Counted from the stretch's first letter, positions 1 to 6,074 are shown. The stretch: 17,846 nt of DNA from Mycoplasmatota bacterium (GCA_012840755.1 DUWA01000063.1:1-17846), one strand, 5' to 3'. Translations and numbers: made by a program. The notes: a model not told the origin generated them from the letters alone.

Positions 1-10
1 AACATGTACT

Positions 11-42
11 AAAAAGAACTGGAAATTATACCAGTTCTTTTT
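11..42. terminator. Bidirectional rho-independent terminator after sigK
   Basis: Perfect 12-bp stem: AAAAAGAACTGG at 11-22 pairs with CCAGTTCTTTTT at 31-42 around an 8-nt loop. It has A-runs on the left and T-runs on the right, so it can stop transcription in both directions. Its right arm overlaps the sigK stop codon (41-43, minus strand). It probably also terminates a plus-strand unit lying left of the window. Confidence 0.9.
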
Positions 43-736
43 AACAATTTTTATTTTTAATAAACTCTCTCAGTATTTTGGTTAGTGCTCTTTTCTCAAT
101 TCTAGATACATAACTTCTGGATATTCCTAATTCCTTGGCAATATCTTTCTGAGTTACTTCATCATTACCATCTAGTCCATATCTTTTTGTTATAATATTT
201 CTTTCTCTATCAGTTAAAATAGATATATATTCTTTTAATTGTACAATATTATTTTTGTTATGTATATCGAGTGCAAAATCAGGTTTGGGAGTTTTCAAAA
301 TATCAAGAAAAGTTATTTCATTACCATCTTTATCAAAGCCAATAGATTCGTTAATACTTATATTTTTGTTATTCTTTTTATCGCTTCTATAGTACATTAG
401 TATTTCATTTTCAATACATCTTGCACAGTACGTAGTAATCTTAGTTCCATGTTTGTACGAAAAACTATCAATACCTTTAATAAGTCCGATTGTACCTATG
501 CTAATTAAATCATCAATATCATCCTTTTTGTGTTCATACTTTTTAACTATATGGGCTACAAGTCTTAAATTATGTTCAATAAGTTTGTTACGCGCATCTT
601 TATTACCAAGCCTAGCTAAATTTATACATCTTTCTTCTTCTTCCTTATCTAAAGGTTCAGGAAAAATGTTATTAGAATATGCTGTTGTAAAAATAAAAAA
701 GTCTTTGAATAATAATTTAAATATATTTCTAATCAT
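41..736 (-). CDS. sigK: RNA polymerase sigma-K factor, pro-protein (late mother-cell sporulation)
   Basis: 231 aa. A hydrophobic, basic N-terminus (about residues 1-19) precedes the motif NNIFPEPL. This is the layout of pro-sigma-K, whose pro-sequence is removed in B. subtilis by the membrane protease SpoIVFB; by alignment from memory the cut would lie next to Tyr20. Region 2 spans about 46-120 (ARNKLIEHNLRLVAHIVKK, DLISIGTIGLIKGI, YCARCIENEI). Region 4 spans about 168-225, with the helix-turn-helix QKDIAKELGISRSYVSRIEKR near the C-terminus. Family role: it directs coat, DPA-synthesis and mother-cell lysis genes. The start is ATG at 734-736 with SD AGGAAGTGA (740-748). The gene is continuous, with no skin-like insertion as in some Bacillus and Clostridioides strains. 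It is divergent from padR and ends in a shared terminator. sigma-E is a close paralogue, but the pro-sequence and region 2 fit sigma-K better. Confidence 0.93.
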   Translation of the reverse strand: MIRNIFKLLFKDFFIFTTAYSNNIFPEPLDKEEEERCINLARLGNKDARNKLIEHNLRLVAHIVKKYEHKKDDIDDLISIGTIGLIKGIDSFSYKHGTKITTYCARCIENEILMYYRSDKKNNKNISINESIGFDKDGNEITFLDILKTPKPDFALDIHNKNNIVQLKEYISILTDRERNIITKRYGLDGNDEVTQKDIAKELGISRSYVSRIEKRALTKILREFIKNKNC

Positions 737-772
737 AAATCACTTCCTAACAAATCATATTTTAATTATCAA

Positions 773-802
773 TATTTATGATATTGAACAAGCTAAATAT
801 TT
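773..802 (-). promoter_or_regulatory. Candidate sigma-E-type promoter of sigK
   Basis: Reading the minus strand, an AATATT element (about 796-802) lies 15 nt before CATAAATA (773-780), close to the sigma-E pattern kmATATT / CATAcAnT. The 10-mer CATAAATATT occurs twice at a 25-bp distance (plus-strand 771-780 and 796-805), so part of the match is a direct repeat. The DNA is very AT-rich, which makes chance matches likely. sigK is sigma-E-dependent in B. subtilis, which is the reason for proposing it. Confidence 0.35.
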
Positions 803-905
803 ATGGATTTTATTTATATTTTTAATTAATAAAAAAATATATTAGATTATTAATAATAACTTGAATATATTATTATAGATTGTATTAACTACTTATTTAA
901 AATAG

Positions 906-924
906 TACTTGACAATGCAAAGTA
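906..924. promoter_or_regulatory. Putative PadR operator (19-bp dyad)
   Basis: TACTTgaCAaTGcaAAGTA is symmetric around position 915: outer arms TACTT/AAGTA and inner CA/TG pair, with 14 of 18 non-central positions symmetric. It covers the -35 hexamer of the adjacent promoter, so a bound dimer would block polymerase. PadR-family repressors commonly bind dyads in their own promoters. Assigning this dyad to the neighbouring regulator is inference. Confidence 0.6.
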
Positions 925-937
925 GTTGGTATAGAAT
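909..937 (+). promoter_or_regulatory. Near-consensus sigma-A promoter of the padR operon
   Basis: TTGACA (909-914), 17-nt spacer, TAGAAT (932-937). The -35 is perfect and the -10 matches 5 of 6. A TTG-initiated reading frame could be drawn from 909, but that TTG is the -35 box. The SD-preceded ATG at 954 lies downstream of the expected transcription start near 943-944. Confidence 0.8.
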
Positions 938-953
938 TATATTGAGGTGGGAT

Positions 954-1271
954 ATGAATACTCAATTTAAAAAAGGGGTTCTAGAATTAATAGTATTAAT
1001 ATCTATTAGTAATAAAGATATGTATGGTTATGAACTCGTTCTTGAGGTTTCCAAAATCGTAGATGTAAATGAAGGAACAATATATCCCTTATTAAAACGT
1101 CTTACGAATGAGAAGTATGCAGAAACATACCTTGTAGAATCAACAGAAGGTCCTTCAAGAAAATACTATAAAATAACAAAATTGGGAATTGATAGGATGA
1201 ATGAACTTGAGAGTATATGGTTTAACTTTTCAAAAGCAGTAAATGATTTTATAATGGAGGTTAAAAAATGA
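954..1271 (+). CDS. PadR-family transcriptional regulator
   Basis: 105 aa from ATG 954, which has SD GAGGTGG (944-950). The longer in-frame start at 909 sits inside the promoter and is rejected. The protein is a PadR winged helix: FKKGVLELIVLISI, then DMYGYELV, then NEGTIYPLLKRL as the recognition region, then SRKYYKITKLGIDRM as the beta-wing, and a C-terminal helix for dimerisation. PadR proteins are usually repressors of adjacent membrane or transport genes. Here the stop overlaps the start of the next gene (ATGA, 1268-1271). PadR plus a HAAS/DUF1700 protein is a recurrent pair in Bacillota, with the PadR protein sensing envelope or antimicrobial stress in studied cases. The ligand here is unknown. 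Autorepression through the dyad at 906-924 is likely. Confidence 0.9.
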   Translation: MNTQFKKGVLELIVLISISNKDMYGYELVLEVSKIVDVNEGTIYPLLKRLTNEKYAETYLVESTEGPSRKYYKITKLGIDRMNELESIWFNFSKAVNDFIMEVKK

Positions 1272-2767
1272 ATAAAAATGAATTTCTAAATGAACTAAGA
1301 AAAAGGTTAAAACTATTAGATAATGGAGAAATAGATGACATTATCAGTGAATACAGTGTTACTATTGATGAGAAAATTAAAAATGGTAAAACTGAAATAG
1401 AAGCTGTTAAGGATTTTGGAGATATTGACGAACTAGCTAAAGAAATATTAAGTGCTTATAAAATAAATCCCGATTATAAAGAAAAAAATTCTAACAGTGA
1501 TATAGACAATATTATTAATAGAATTAACGAAATTATTAAAGACTTATCAAGAAAAGTAGTAGATATAGGAAATAAATTCTTAAATAAAATGAAAATAGAA
1601 TCTAATAACGACAAGGATACAACAACTATAATCTTAGAATTATTATTTAAAGTTATTATTGTTTTATTTATAATAACAATATTAAGACTTCCTTTTGTTA
1701 TAATATCATCAATAGGATCTGCTTTATTAGGGGTAGGAAATTTTAGTTTTTCCAAGTTTACGGTTCTTACTTTTAGTATATTAATGGAATTTATATACAT
1801 CATTGCTTGTATTTATTTTGGATCTTTAATAATAAACAAATTTATATTTACTTCTCCAAAAAGAAATACCCCAACAGGAGAACCTTCAGATAATAACAAA
1901 GACACTGTATTTAAATATAAAGAAGATGTAAATAATAAGTCAAATGAAGTAAACAATATGATTGTAGCAGAAGAAAAAAAAGATAAAAAAAATAAAGATA
2001 TAGTGACTATAAGAGAAAGTAACTACTCAAATTTGAAAAATAATTCGGGATGTTCTTCAATAATAATGATATTATTAAAATTATTTGTTATATTAGTTTT
2101 TATAGTACCATTAATAGCACTAATAGTAATAAGTTCAATATTTTTAATATTTTTCTTTCTATTAACAATTTCAGGAATTCCTGTAATTGGGGCTTGTATA
2201 GCGCTAATAGGTGGAATTATACTTACAGCATCCTTAATTAACATATTTATAAGCATAATAAGTGAAAAAACTAATTTGAAAATCACACCAATTATAGTCT
2301 CAATAGTTCTAATTTTAGTTGGAATAACAGTTTCTGTTAATAATATATTTAAGATTGAATATATTTCAGACCCATATAAAGATAATATAAATCTTAAATC
2401 ATCAGAATACATTTTTGAAGTTAATGATGAGACTGATATTAATGTGGGTAGTAGTGATTATACAAAAAAAATCGATAATACAATAACTGATAATAAAGTA
2501 TATATAACTGTTTTATATTCTGATTATATTATATCGAACGTAGAAGTAGTAAAGATGGTTGATTATATTGATTTTAAATATTCTATACAAAAAGAAAATG
2601 ATTTTATGTACTTTAAAAATATAATAAATAAAATTAAAGATGATTTGAAAAATAACAAGATATATGATTATGATAAATTAAGGAATATTCATATTAAAAT
2701 AAAAGCAAATGAAGAAACGCTTGATAAGATTAGTATTGTAAGAAATATACAATACAGAGATATCTAA
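1268..2767 (+). CDS. HAAS/DUF1700-type multi-pass membrane protein
   Basis: 499 aa. Residues 1-65 form the short helical HAAS/DUF1700 head (NEFLNELRKRL, AVKDFGDIDELAKEIL) known from PadR-linked membrane proteins. A charged linker with amphipathic helices follows (about 75-118). Hydrophobic segments then lie at about 121-157, 164-190, 265-333 and 339-357, separated by a very polar loop at 195-260 rich in Asn, Lys, Asp and Glu. Residues about 365-499 form a soluble tail that ends in IHIKIKANEETLDKISIV, reminiscent of the repetitive beta-rich DUF4097/LiaF-like tails; that resemblance is weak. It is translated with padR through a 4-nt overlap. The molecular function is unknown; HAAS proteins are thought to act with their PadR partner in envelope homeostasis. 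It is longer than typical 150-350 aa family members. Confidence 0.75.
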   Translation: MNKNEFLNELRKRLKLLDNGEIDDIISEYSVTIDEKIKNGKTEIEAVKDFGDIDELAKEILSAYKINPDYKEKNSNSDIDNIINRINEIIKDLSRKVVDIGNKFLNKMKIESNNDKDTTTIILELLFKVIIVLFIITILRLPFVIISSIGSALLGVGNFSFSKFTVLTFSILMEFIYIIACIYFGSLIINKFIFTSPKRNTPTGEPSDNNKDTVFKYKEDVNNKSNEVNNMIVAEEKKDKKNKDIVTIRESNYSNLKNNSGCSSIIMILLKLFVILVFIVPLIALIVISSIFLIFFFLLTISGIPVIGACIALIGGIILTASLINIFISIISEKTNLKITPIIVSIVLILVGITVSVNNIFKIEYISDPYKDNINLKSSEYIFEVNDETDINVGSSDYTKKIDNTITDNKVYITVLYSDYIISNVEVVKMVDYIDFKYSIQKENDFMYFKNIINKIKDDLKNNKIYDYDKLRNIHIKIKANEETLDKISIVRNIQYRDI

Positions 2768-2779
2768 TATATATAAGAT

Positions 2780-2807
2780 AAGAAAGTTTATAAGCTTTCT
2801 TTTTTTT
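2780..2807 (+). terminator. Terminator of padR-HAAS operon
   Basis: AAGAAAG (2780-2786) pairs with CTTTCTT (2795-2801) around an 8-nt loop, followed by a run of eight T (2800-2807). It separates the padR operon from the surface-protein gene. Confidence 0.8.
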
Positions 2808-2853
2808 ATAAGAGGATAAATAAATAATATAATGTAACTTTAATTAGGAGGTG
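2805..2853 (+). promoter_or_regulatory. Candidate promoter and strong SD of the surface-protein gene
   Basis: TTTATA (2805-2810), 17-nt spacer, perfect TATAAT (2828-2833). The -35 is weak and overlaps the upstream terminator tail. A strong SD, AGGAGGTG, lies at 2846-2853. No ATG, GTG or TTG in the reading frame sits at SD distance; the codon 5 nt after the SD is ATT (2859). Confidence 0.5.
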
Positions 2854-2858
2854 TTAAT

Positions 2859-4475
2859 ATTAAAATTATTTTATCTTCTTTGATATTAATTTTATTCATG
2901 CCAACAACTATTGGTAAAACGTATTATACAGAATATAGTGATTATAGCGATTATACAAAAGATAATATAACTGAAAATGAATTAATATATAAAGAAGAAT
3001 CAATAAGATACAAATGGTATTTTGAAGAAAAAGTAGGTCTTGGATATTATACTGATATAGACAATCTAAATAACAATGAATATGTGGATTATAACGATTG
3101 GATATATGGTGAATTTAGTAGTTGGACAGATATTATTCCATTAGATAAAGAAGGGAGGATATTAGAAGAAAAGATTGCGTATAAATATGCGTTTATGGAA
3201 AAAATAAGGTATATTCATTTTTCAAACCTTCAAGGTAGTAATGGATATATAAGATTTCCTGAAATAGAGGTATATGAAAATAATAACAAATTAAAATATA
3301 CAGTATATTGTGAAAAATGTAATGATGATTTTCCTATGTATATAGCAAATAATATATATAACGAAAATTATTCCTATGTTGAAAATGGAGGATATTTTAG
3401 AATTGATTTAGGTGATTATTTCTATCCGAATGACATAAAAATAAAATTATATTTATATGACACTGGAGGAGTTCCAAAAACCTACAAAATAACTTTAACT
3501 AAAAATGAAATTTTGGATGAAGAATTGTTATCAAAAGAATTTACTGATTATAGAGCTGTAAATACACTAGATAATGTGATGTTAAATGAGATTGGAGCTA
3601 ATGATTTGAATATAGTAAATGGTAAATTCGAAAGTTTTTCTGAAACAGATAAATATATAAAACCAACTAAAACGTTATTGGTAACCGAAGTGAAAAAATA
3701 TAGATTCAAAGATATGATGTATAACATCTATACATATATAAAGACATATGCTGAGGATTATCATGAATATTTAGACAATTATACAAAAGATCCGAATAAC
3801 TTTATAACGCTTTATAGGTATAAATATAGGGATAAAATAATAGTTCCTGAAAATATATTAATAGATACATATGAATTTAATTTAGATGAATATATAGATT
3901 CAACAGATGAATACAAAATAGTAGGTGATTTTGATATATATAAAAACAACAATTACGAAATGAAAATCATTTTTAAAGAATTACAAATTCCGTTTAATCT
4001 CCAAGTCCAAATAACAGAAAATGAAATTACTCATGAAGTAGATAATGATGATATTAATGAAAACATAGAAGAAAATAAATCATCTAATGAAAAAGAAACA
4101 ATAGAAGATGATATAAAAAAAGGGAAAATCACTGAAGATATTTATAATGATAATTTAAATATTATTTTAGAAAATGAGAAAATTACTGATGATATTTTAT
4201 TAGATGATTTTTCTGCTATAGAAAAAAATGTTTTTTTGGAAAATAAACAAACAAATATAATAGAAGACATTAAAGAAAATATTGAAAATGAAAATAAACA
4301 AAACATTAAATATGATGAATATTTAAATCATAATAACCAAAATATAATAATAAAAGAAAAGAATGATAAACCTAATAACACAAATAATGAAAATAAACAT
4401 AATCGTAAAATAAAACTTTCTTTGATATTTATAGCAGTAACATCAACAATTTTCTTAAATAAAAGGTCGAATTAA
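2859..4475 (+). CDS. Exported, C-terminally anchored surface protein of unknown function (probable ATT start)
   Basis: 538 aa if translation starts at ATT 2859. An in-frame stop at 2841 limits the choices. TTG 2880 is the only standard start in the 5' part of the frame, but it lies 26 nt after the SD and would cut the signal peptide in half. From ATT the N-terminus reads as a clean signal peptide: M-K-I-I, hydrophobic LILILF, MPTTIG, then a polar mature part. About 50-380 is a Tyr/Asp/Asn-rich globular region. It includes a stretch (IHFSNLQG, IRFPEIEVYENN) that loosely recalls galactose-binding or F5/8C beta-sandwiches, and a CEKC pair. About 385-515 is an acidic Asn/Glu/Ile/Lys-rich low-complexity stalk. 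A single hydrophobic segment (LSLIFIAVTSTIFL) and a short basic tail (NKRSN) close the protein. This is a wall- or membrane-tethered surface protein layout, but no LPxTG is present. I do not recognise the family. Confidence 0.7.
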   Translation: MKIILSSLILILFMPTTIGKTYYTEYSDYSDYTKDNITENELIYKEESIRYKWYFEEKVGLGYYTDIDNLNNNEYVDYNDWIYGEFSSWTDIIPLDKEGRILEEKIAYKYAFMEKIRYIHFSNLQGSNGYIRFPEIEVYENNNKLKYTVYCEKCNDDFPMYIANNIYNENYSYVENGGYFRIDLGDYFYPNDIKIKLYLYDTGGVPKTYKITLTKNEILDEELLSKEFTDYRAVNTLDNVMLNEIGANDLNIVNGKFESFSETDKYIKPTKTLLVTEVKKYRFKDMMYNIYTYIKTYAEDYHEYLDNYTKDPNNFITLYRYKYRDKIIVPENILIDTYEFNLDEYIDSTDEYKIVGDFDIYKNNNYEMKIIFKELQIPFNLQVQITENEITHEVDNDDINENIEENKSSNEKETIEDDIKKGKITEDIYNDNLNIILENEKITDDILLDDFSAIEKNVFLENKQTNIIEDIKENIENENKQNIKYDEYLNHNNQNIIIKEKNDKPNNTNNENKHNRKIKLSLIFIAVTSTIFLNKRSN

Positions 4476-4484
4476 ATTTAATTC
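4469..4484. repeat. 16-bp perfect palindrome downstream of the surface-protein gene
   Basis: GAATTAAATTTAATTC is self-complementary. With the flanking AAAAG (4461-4465) and CTTTT (4487-4491) it could form a weak hairpin spanning the stop codon of the preceding gene, but no real T-tract follows. It may be a weak terminator or part of the spoIIAA control region. Confidence 0.4.
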
Positions 4485-4487
4485 TAC

Positions 4488-4498
4488 TTTTGTCGAAA
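4488..4498 (+). promoter_or_regulatory. Spo0A box upstream of spoIIAA-sigF
   Basis: TTTTGTCGAAA contains TTTGTCGAA, a full match to the B. subtilis Spo0A-box consensus. A second, 6-of-7 match (GGTCGAA) lies 26 bp upstream at 4465-4471. The spoIIA operon is a direct Spo0A~P target in B. subtilis. I could not find a convincing sigma-H promoter. Possible -10 elements are TATAAA at 4502-4507 and, with an extended TGC, TAAATT at 4525-4530. Confidence 0.55.
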
Positions 4499-4547
4499 CT
4501 GTATAAACTCTTGGATACATGTGCTAAATTATAATGCGAGGTGATAT

Positions 4548-4895
4548 ATGTTAGATATAGATGTGGAATTTAGAAAAGGAATATTATTTGTTAGATTATT
4601 TGGCGTTTTAGATAAAAATACTGTTAAAAAATTAGAAAAAGAGGTATTGAATCTGGTAAAGAATATAGGAATTAAGAATATCGTATTTAATATGCAAAAC
4701 TTAACTTCGATTGATATTAGTGGTATAAAGGGCATATATTCCAGCTATTCTTTTTGTAAAAAAAATGATGGTAAAAGTATTATGTGTGGACTTAAAAATC
4801 CACTAGTTAGCCACAGAATCAAAAATAGTAGGCTGTCTCAGTATATGTTTGAAACTAGTGATGAAATAGGCGCTATTAATGTTATAAATTTATAA
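4548..4895 (+). CDS. spoIIAA: Anti-sigma-F factor antagonist SpoIIAA (STAS domain)
   Basis: 115 aa, one STAS domain, the usual SpoIIAA length. It opens with a beta strand (GILFVRLFGVLD), then an amphipathic helix (VKKLEKEVLNLV), strand IVFNMQNL and the signature SIDISGIKGI. Ser58 in DISG aligns with the serine that SpoIIAB phosphorylates in B. subtilis. Unphosphorylated SpoIIAA normally frees sigma-F from SpoIIAB in the forespore after SpoIIE dephosphorylates it. The start is ATG 4548 with SD GAGGTGA (4538-4544). The following gene is sigF, 10 nt away, and the usual intervening spoIIAB is absent. A generic STAS regulator is the alternative, but position and Ser58 favour SpoIIAA. Confidence 0.85.
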   Translation: MLDIDVEFRKGILFVRLFGVLDKNTVKKLEKEVLNLVKNIGIKNIVFNMQNLTSIDISGIKGIYSSYSFCKKNDGKSIMCGLKNPLVSHRIKNSRLSQYMFETSDEIGAINVINL

Positions 4896-4905
4896 AGGAG
4901 CGAAT

Positions 4906-5571
4906 ATGAATACTAAATTAAATGAACTTATATTAGAAAACCAAAACCTTATATATTCAATATCTCATTATTTTAATTACTATAATAGTAAAGAGGACTT
5001 GTTTCAAGCAGGTGTAATTGGACTGATTAATGCTTATAAAAATTATAAACCGGATGTTGGAACCAAATTTACAACATATGCATACCCGTATATTTTAGGT
5101 GAGATGAAAAAATTAGTAAGAGAGGATAAAAGTGTAAAAGTAAGTAGAGATATAATTAAATTAAACCTAAAAATTGAAAAAGCAACATTGTTATTAACAC
5201 AAAAATTAATGAGACAACCTTCATATTATGAAATTTCTGAGTATTTAGATATACCTATATGCTATATTGAAGAAGCTATTAGATCAACTTATCCGGTTGA
5301 AAGTTTTGATAATGCGATATATACAGATGATAAAGAGATTACTCTTTATGATGTGATTTCAGATACAAATTCCATGGATATAGATACTCTTATTGCATTG
5401 AAAGAAGAGTTGAATAGTTTAAACGTACAGGAAAAAATGTTAATAGAAAACAGATATTTAAAAGATTTAACACAATCTGAAACAGCAAAAAAACTCGGTA
5501 TTACACAAGTACAAGTGTCTAGACAAGAAAGTAAGGTTTTATCGAAACTAAAAGATAAACTAGCAAGTTAG
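4906..5571 (+). CDS. sigF: RNA polymerase sigma-F factor (forespore), N-terminally short
   Basis: 221 aa from ATG 4906 with SD AAAGGAG (4894-4900); B. subtilis sigma-F has about 255. Region 2 is at about 12-76 (KEDLFQAGVIGLINAYKNY, GTKFTTYAYPYILGEMKKLVRED). Region 3 follows KVSRDI (about 78-130), with QPSYYEISEYLDI. Region 4 is at about 162-217, with helix-turn-helix QSETAKKLGITQVQVSRQESK. The segment KVSR...KIEKA and the placement after spoIIAA identify sigma-F rather than sigma-G, its closest relative. Compared with the B. subtilis protein, about 28 N-terminal residues before region 2.1 are missing, including the usual helix ending in LIExNxRLV. The start is well fixed by the SD and the upstream stop. 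sigma-F turns on early forespore genes, including sigG. The stop codon lies inside a strong hairpin. Confidence 0.85.
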   Translation: MNTKLNELILENQNLIYSISHYFNYYNSKEDLFQAGVIGLINAYKNYKPDVGTKFTTYAYPYILGEMKKLVREDKSVKVSRDIIKLNLKIEKATLLLTQKLMRQPSYYEISEYLDIPICYIEEAIRSTYPVESFDNAIYTDDKEITLYDVISDTNSMDIDTLIALKEELNSLNVQEKMLIENRYLKDLTQSETAKKLGITQVQVSRQESKVLSKLKDKLAS

Positions 5572-5587
5572 TTTATCTTTTAATTTT
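5550..5587 (+). terminator. Terminator overlapping the sigF stop codon
   Basis: A perfect 13-bp stem, AAAAGATAAACTA (5550-5562) with TAGTTTATCTTTT (5569-5581), has a 6-nt loop. The T-rich tail runs to about 5587 (TTTTAATTTT). The sigF stop TAG (5569-5571) is in the right arm. It would insulate spoIIAA-sigF from the spoVA genes. Confidence 0.75.
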
Positions 5588-5616
5588 GAATAAAAATATA
5601 AAAAAAATACATAATA
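5587..5616 (+). promoter_or_regulatory. Sigma-G-type promoter of the spoVA operon
   Basis: TGAATA (5587-5592), 17-nt spacer, CATAATA (5610-5616). The sigma-G pattern in B. subtilis is TGAATA / CATACTA, so this is 12 of 13. The spoVA operon is a classic sigma-G target. The predicted start (about 5622) would fall at the SD GGAGGG (5622-5627), giving a leader of about 11 nt. The AT-rich background lowers certainty. Confidence 0.6.
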
Positions 5617-5632
5617 GTTGTGGAGGGATAAA

Positions 5633-6073
5633 ATGGAAAAAAATAGATATAAAGATATAGTAAAGGACCATACCCCAAAAGAAAACAGATTATATAATAC
5701 CATGATAGCCTTTTTTGTTGGGGGATTAATGGGGGTAATTGGACAAGGTTTAGTTGATTTATATGCCCTTGTTTTTGATATTAGTACAAAAGAAGCATCA
5801 ATATTTATGATAGTAACACTAATATTTATAGGATGTTTATTAACCTGTTTAGGTTTCTTTGATAAATGGGTGCACGCATGTAAAGCTGGTCTTATTGTTC
5901 CAATAACAGGATTTGCTCATTCGATGATGAGTGCTGCACTCGAATATCGTAAGGAAGGTTTAATAACAGGAATTGGTAGCAATATGTTTAAATTAGCGGG
6001 TTCTGTAATAATATATGGTGTAGTAAGTGCTTATACATTTGGAATAATAAGGTATTTTCTATTAGGAGGTTAA
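5633..6073 (+). CDS. spoVAC: Stage V sporulation protein AC (dipicolinate channel subunit)
   Basis: 146 aa from ATG 5633 with SD GGAGGG. A TTG at 5618 is in frame but lies within the promoter and SD region. A charged N-terminus (KNRYKDIVKDHTPKENRL) precedes four or so membrane segments: about 22-45 (IAFFVGGLMGVIGQGLVD), about 58-78, about 83-105 (AGLIVPITGFAHSMMSAALE) and about 120-145. The motifs GQGLVDLY and VPITGFAHSMMSAALE are shared with SpoVAE in this operon. Family role: it sits in the forespore inner membrane, where SpoVA proteins import Ca-DPA during sporulation and release it at germination; B. subtilis SpoVAC behaves as a mechanosensitive channel. It ends with GGAGGTTAA, which also supplies the SD of spoVAD. 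Confidence 0.93.
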   Translation: MEKNRYKDIVKDHTPKENRLYNTMIAFFVGGLMGVIGQGLVDLYALVFDISTKEASIFMIVTLIFIGCLLTCLGFFDKWVHACKAGLIVPITGFAHSMMSAALEYRKEGLITGIGSNMFKLAGSVIIYGVVSAYTFGIIRYFLLGG

Positions 6074-6074
6074 T

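Noticed and set aside
453..845. 130-aa plus-strand reading frame opposite sigK
   Set aside because: It is antisense to a clear sigma factor gene and has no SD. Its Leu/Ser/Ile-rich composition is the usual mirror of an AT-rich gene.
909..953. N-terminal extension of padR from TTG
   Set aside because: The TTG is the -35 box of a strong promoter; the SD and ATG at 954 explain the start.
2023..2412. 129-aa minus-strand frame within the HAAS gene
   Set aside because: Hydrophobic antisense shadow of membrane-coding sequence, without SD or promoter.
4360..4475. Sortase sorting signal (KPNNTN before the C-terminal hydrophobic segment)
   Set aside because: It does not match LPxTG or NPxTN, and a basic stretch lies between it and the hydrophobic part. 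A plain membrane anchor is simpler.
4530..4535. TATAAT as the -10 of spoIIAA
   Set aside because: Transcription would start at or after the SD, leaving no usable leader, and no -35 is at the right distance.
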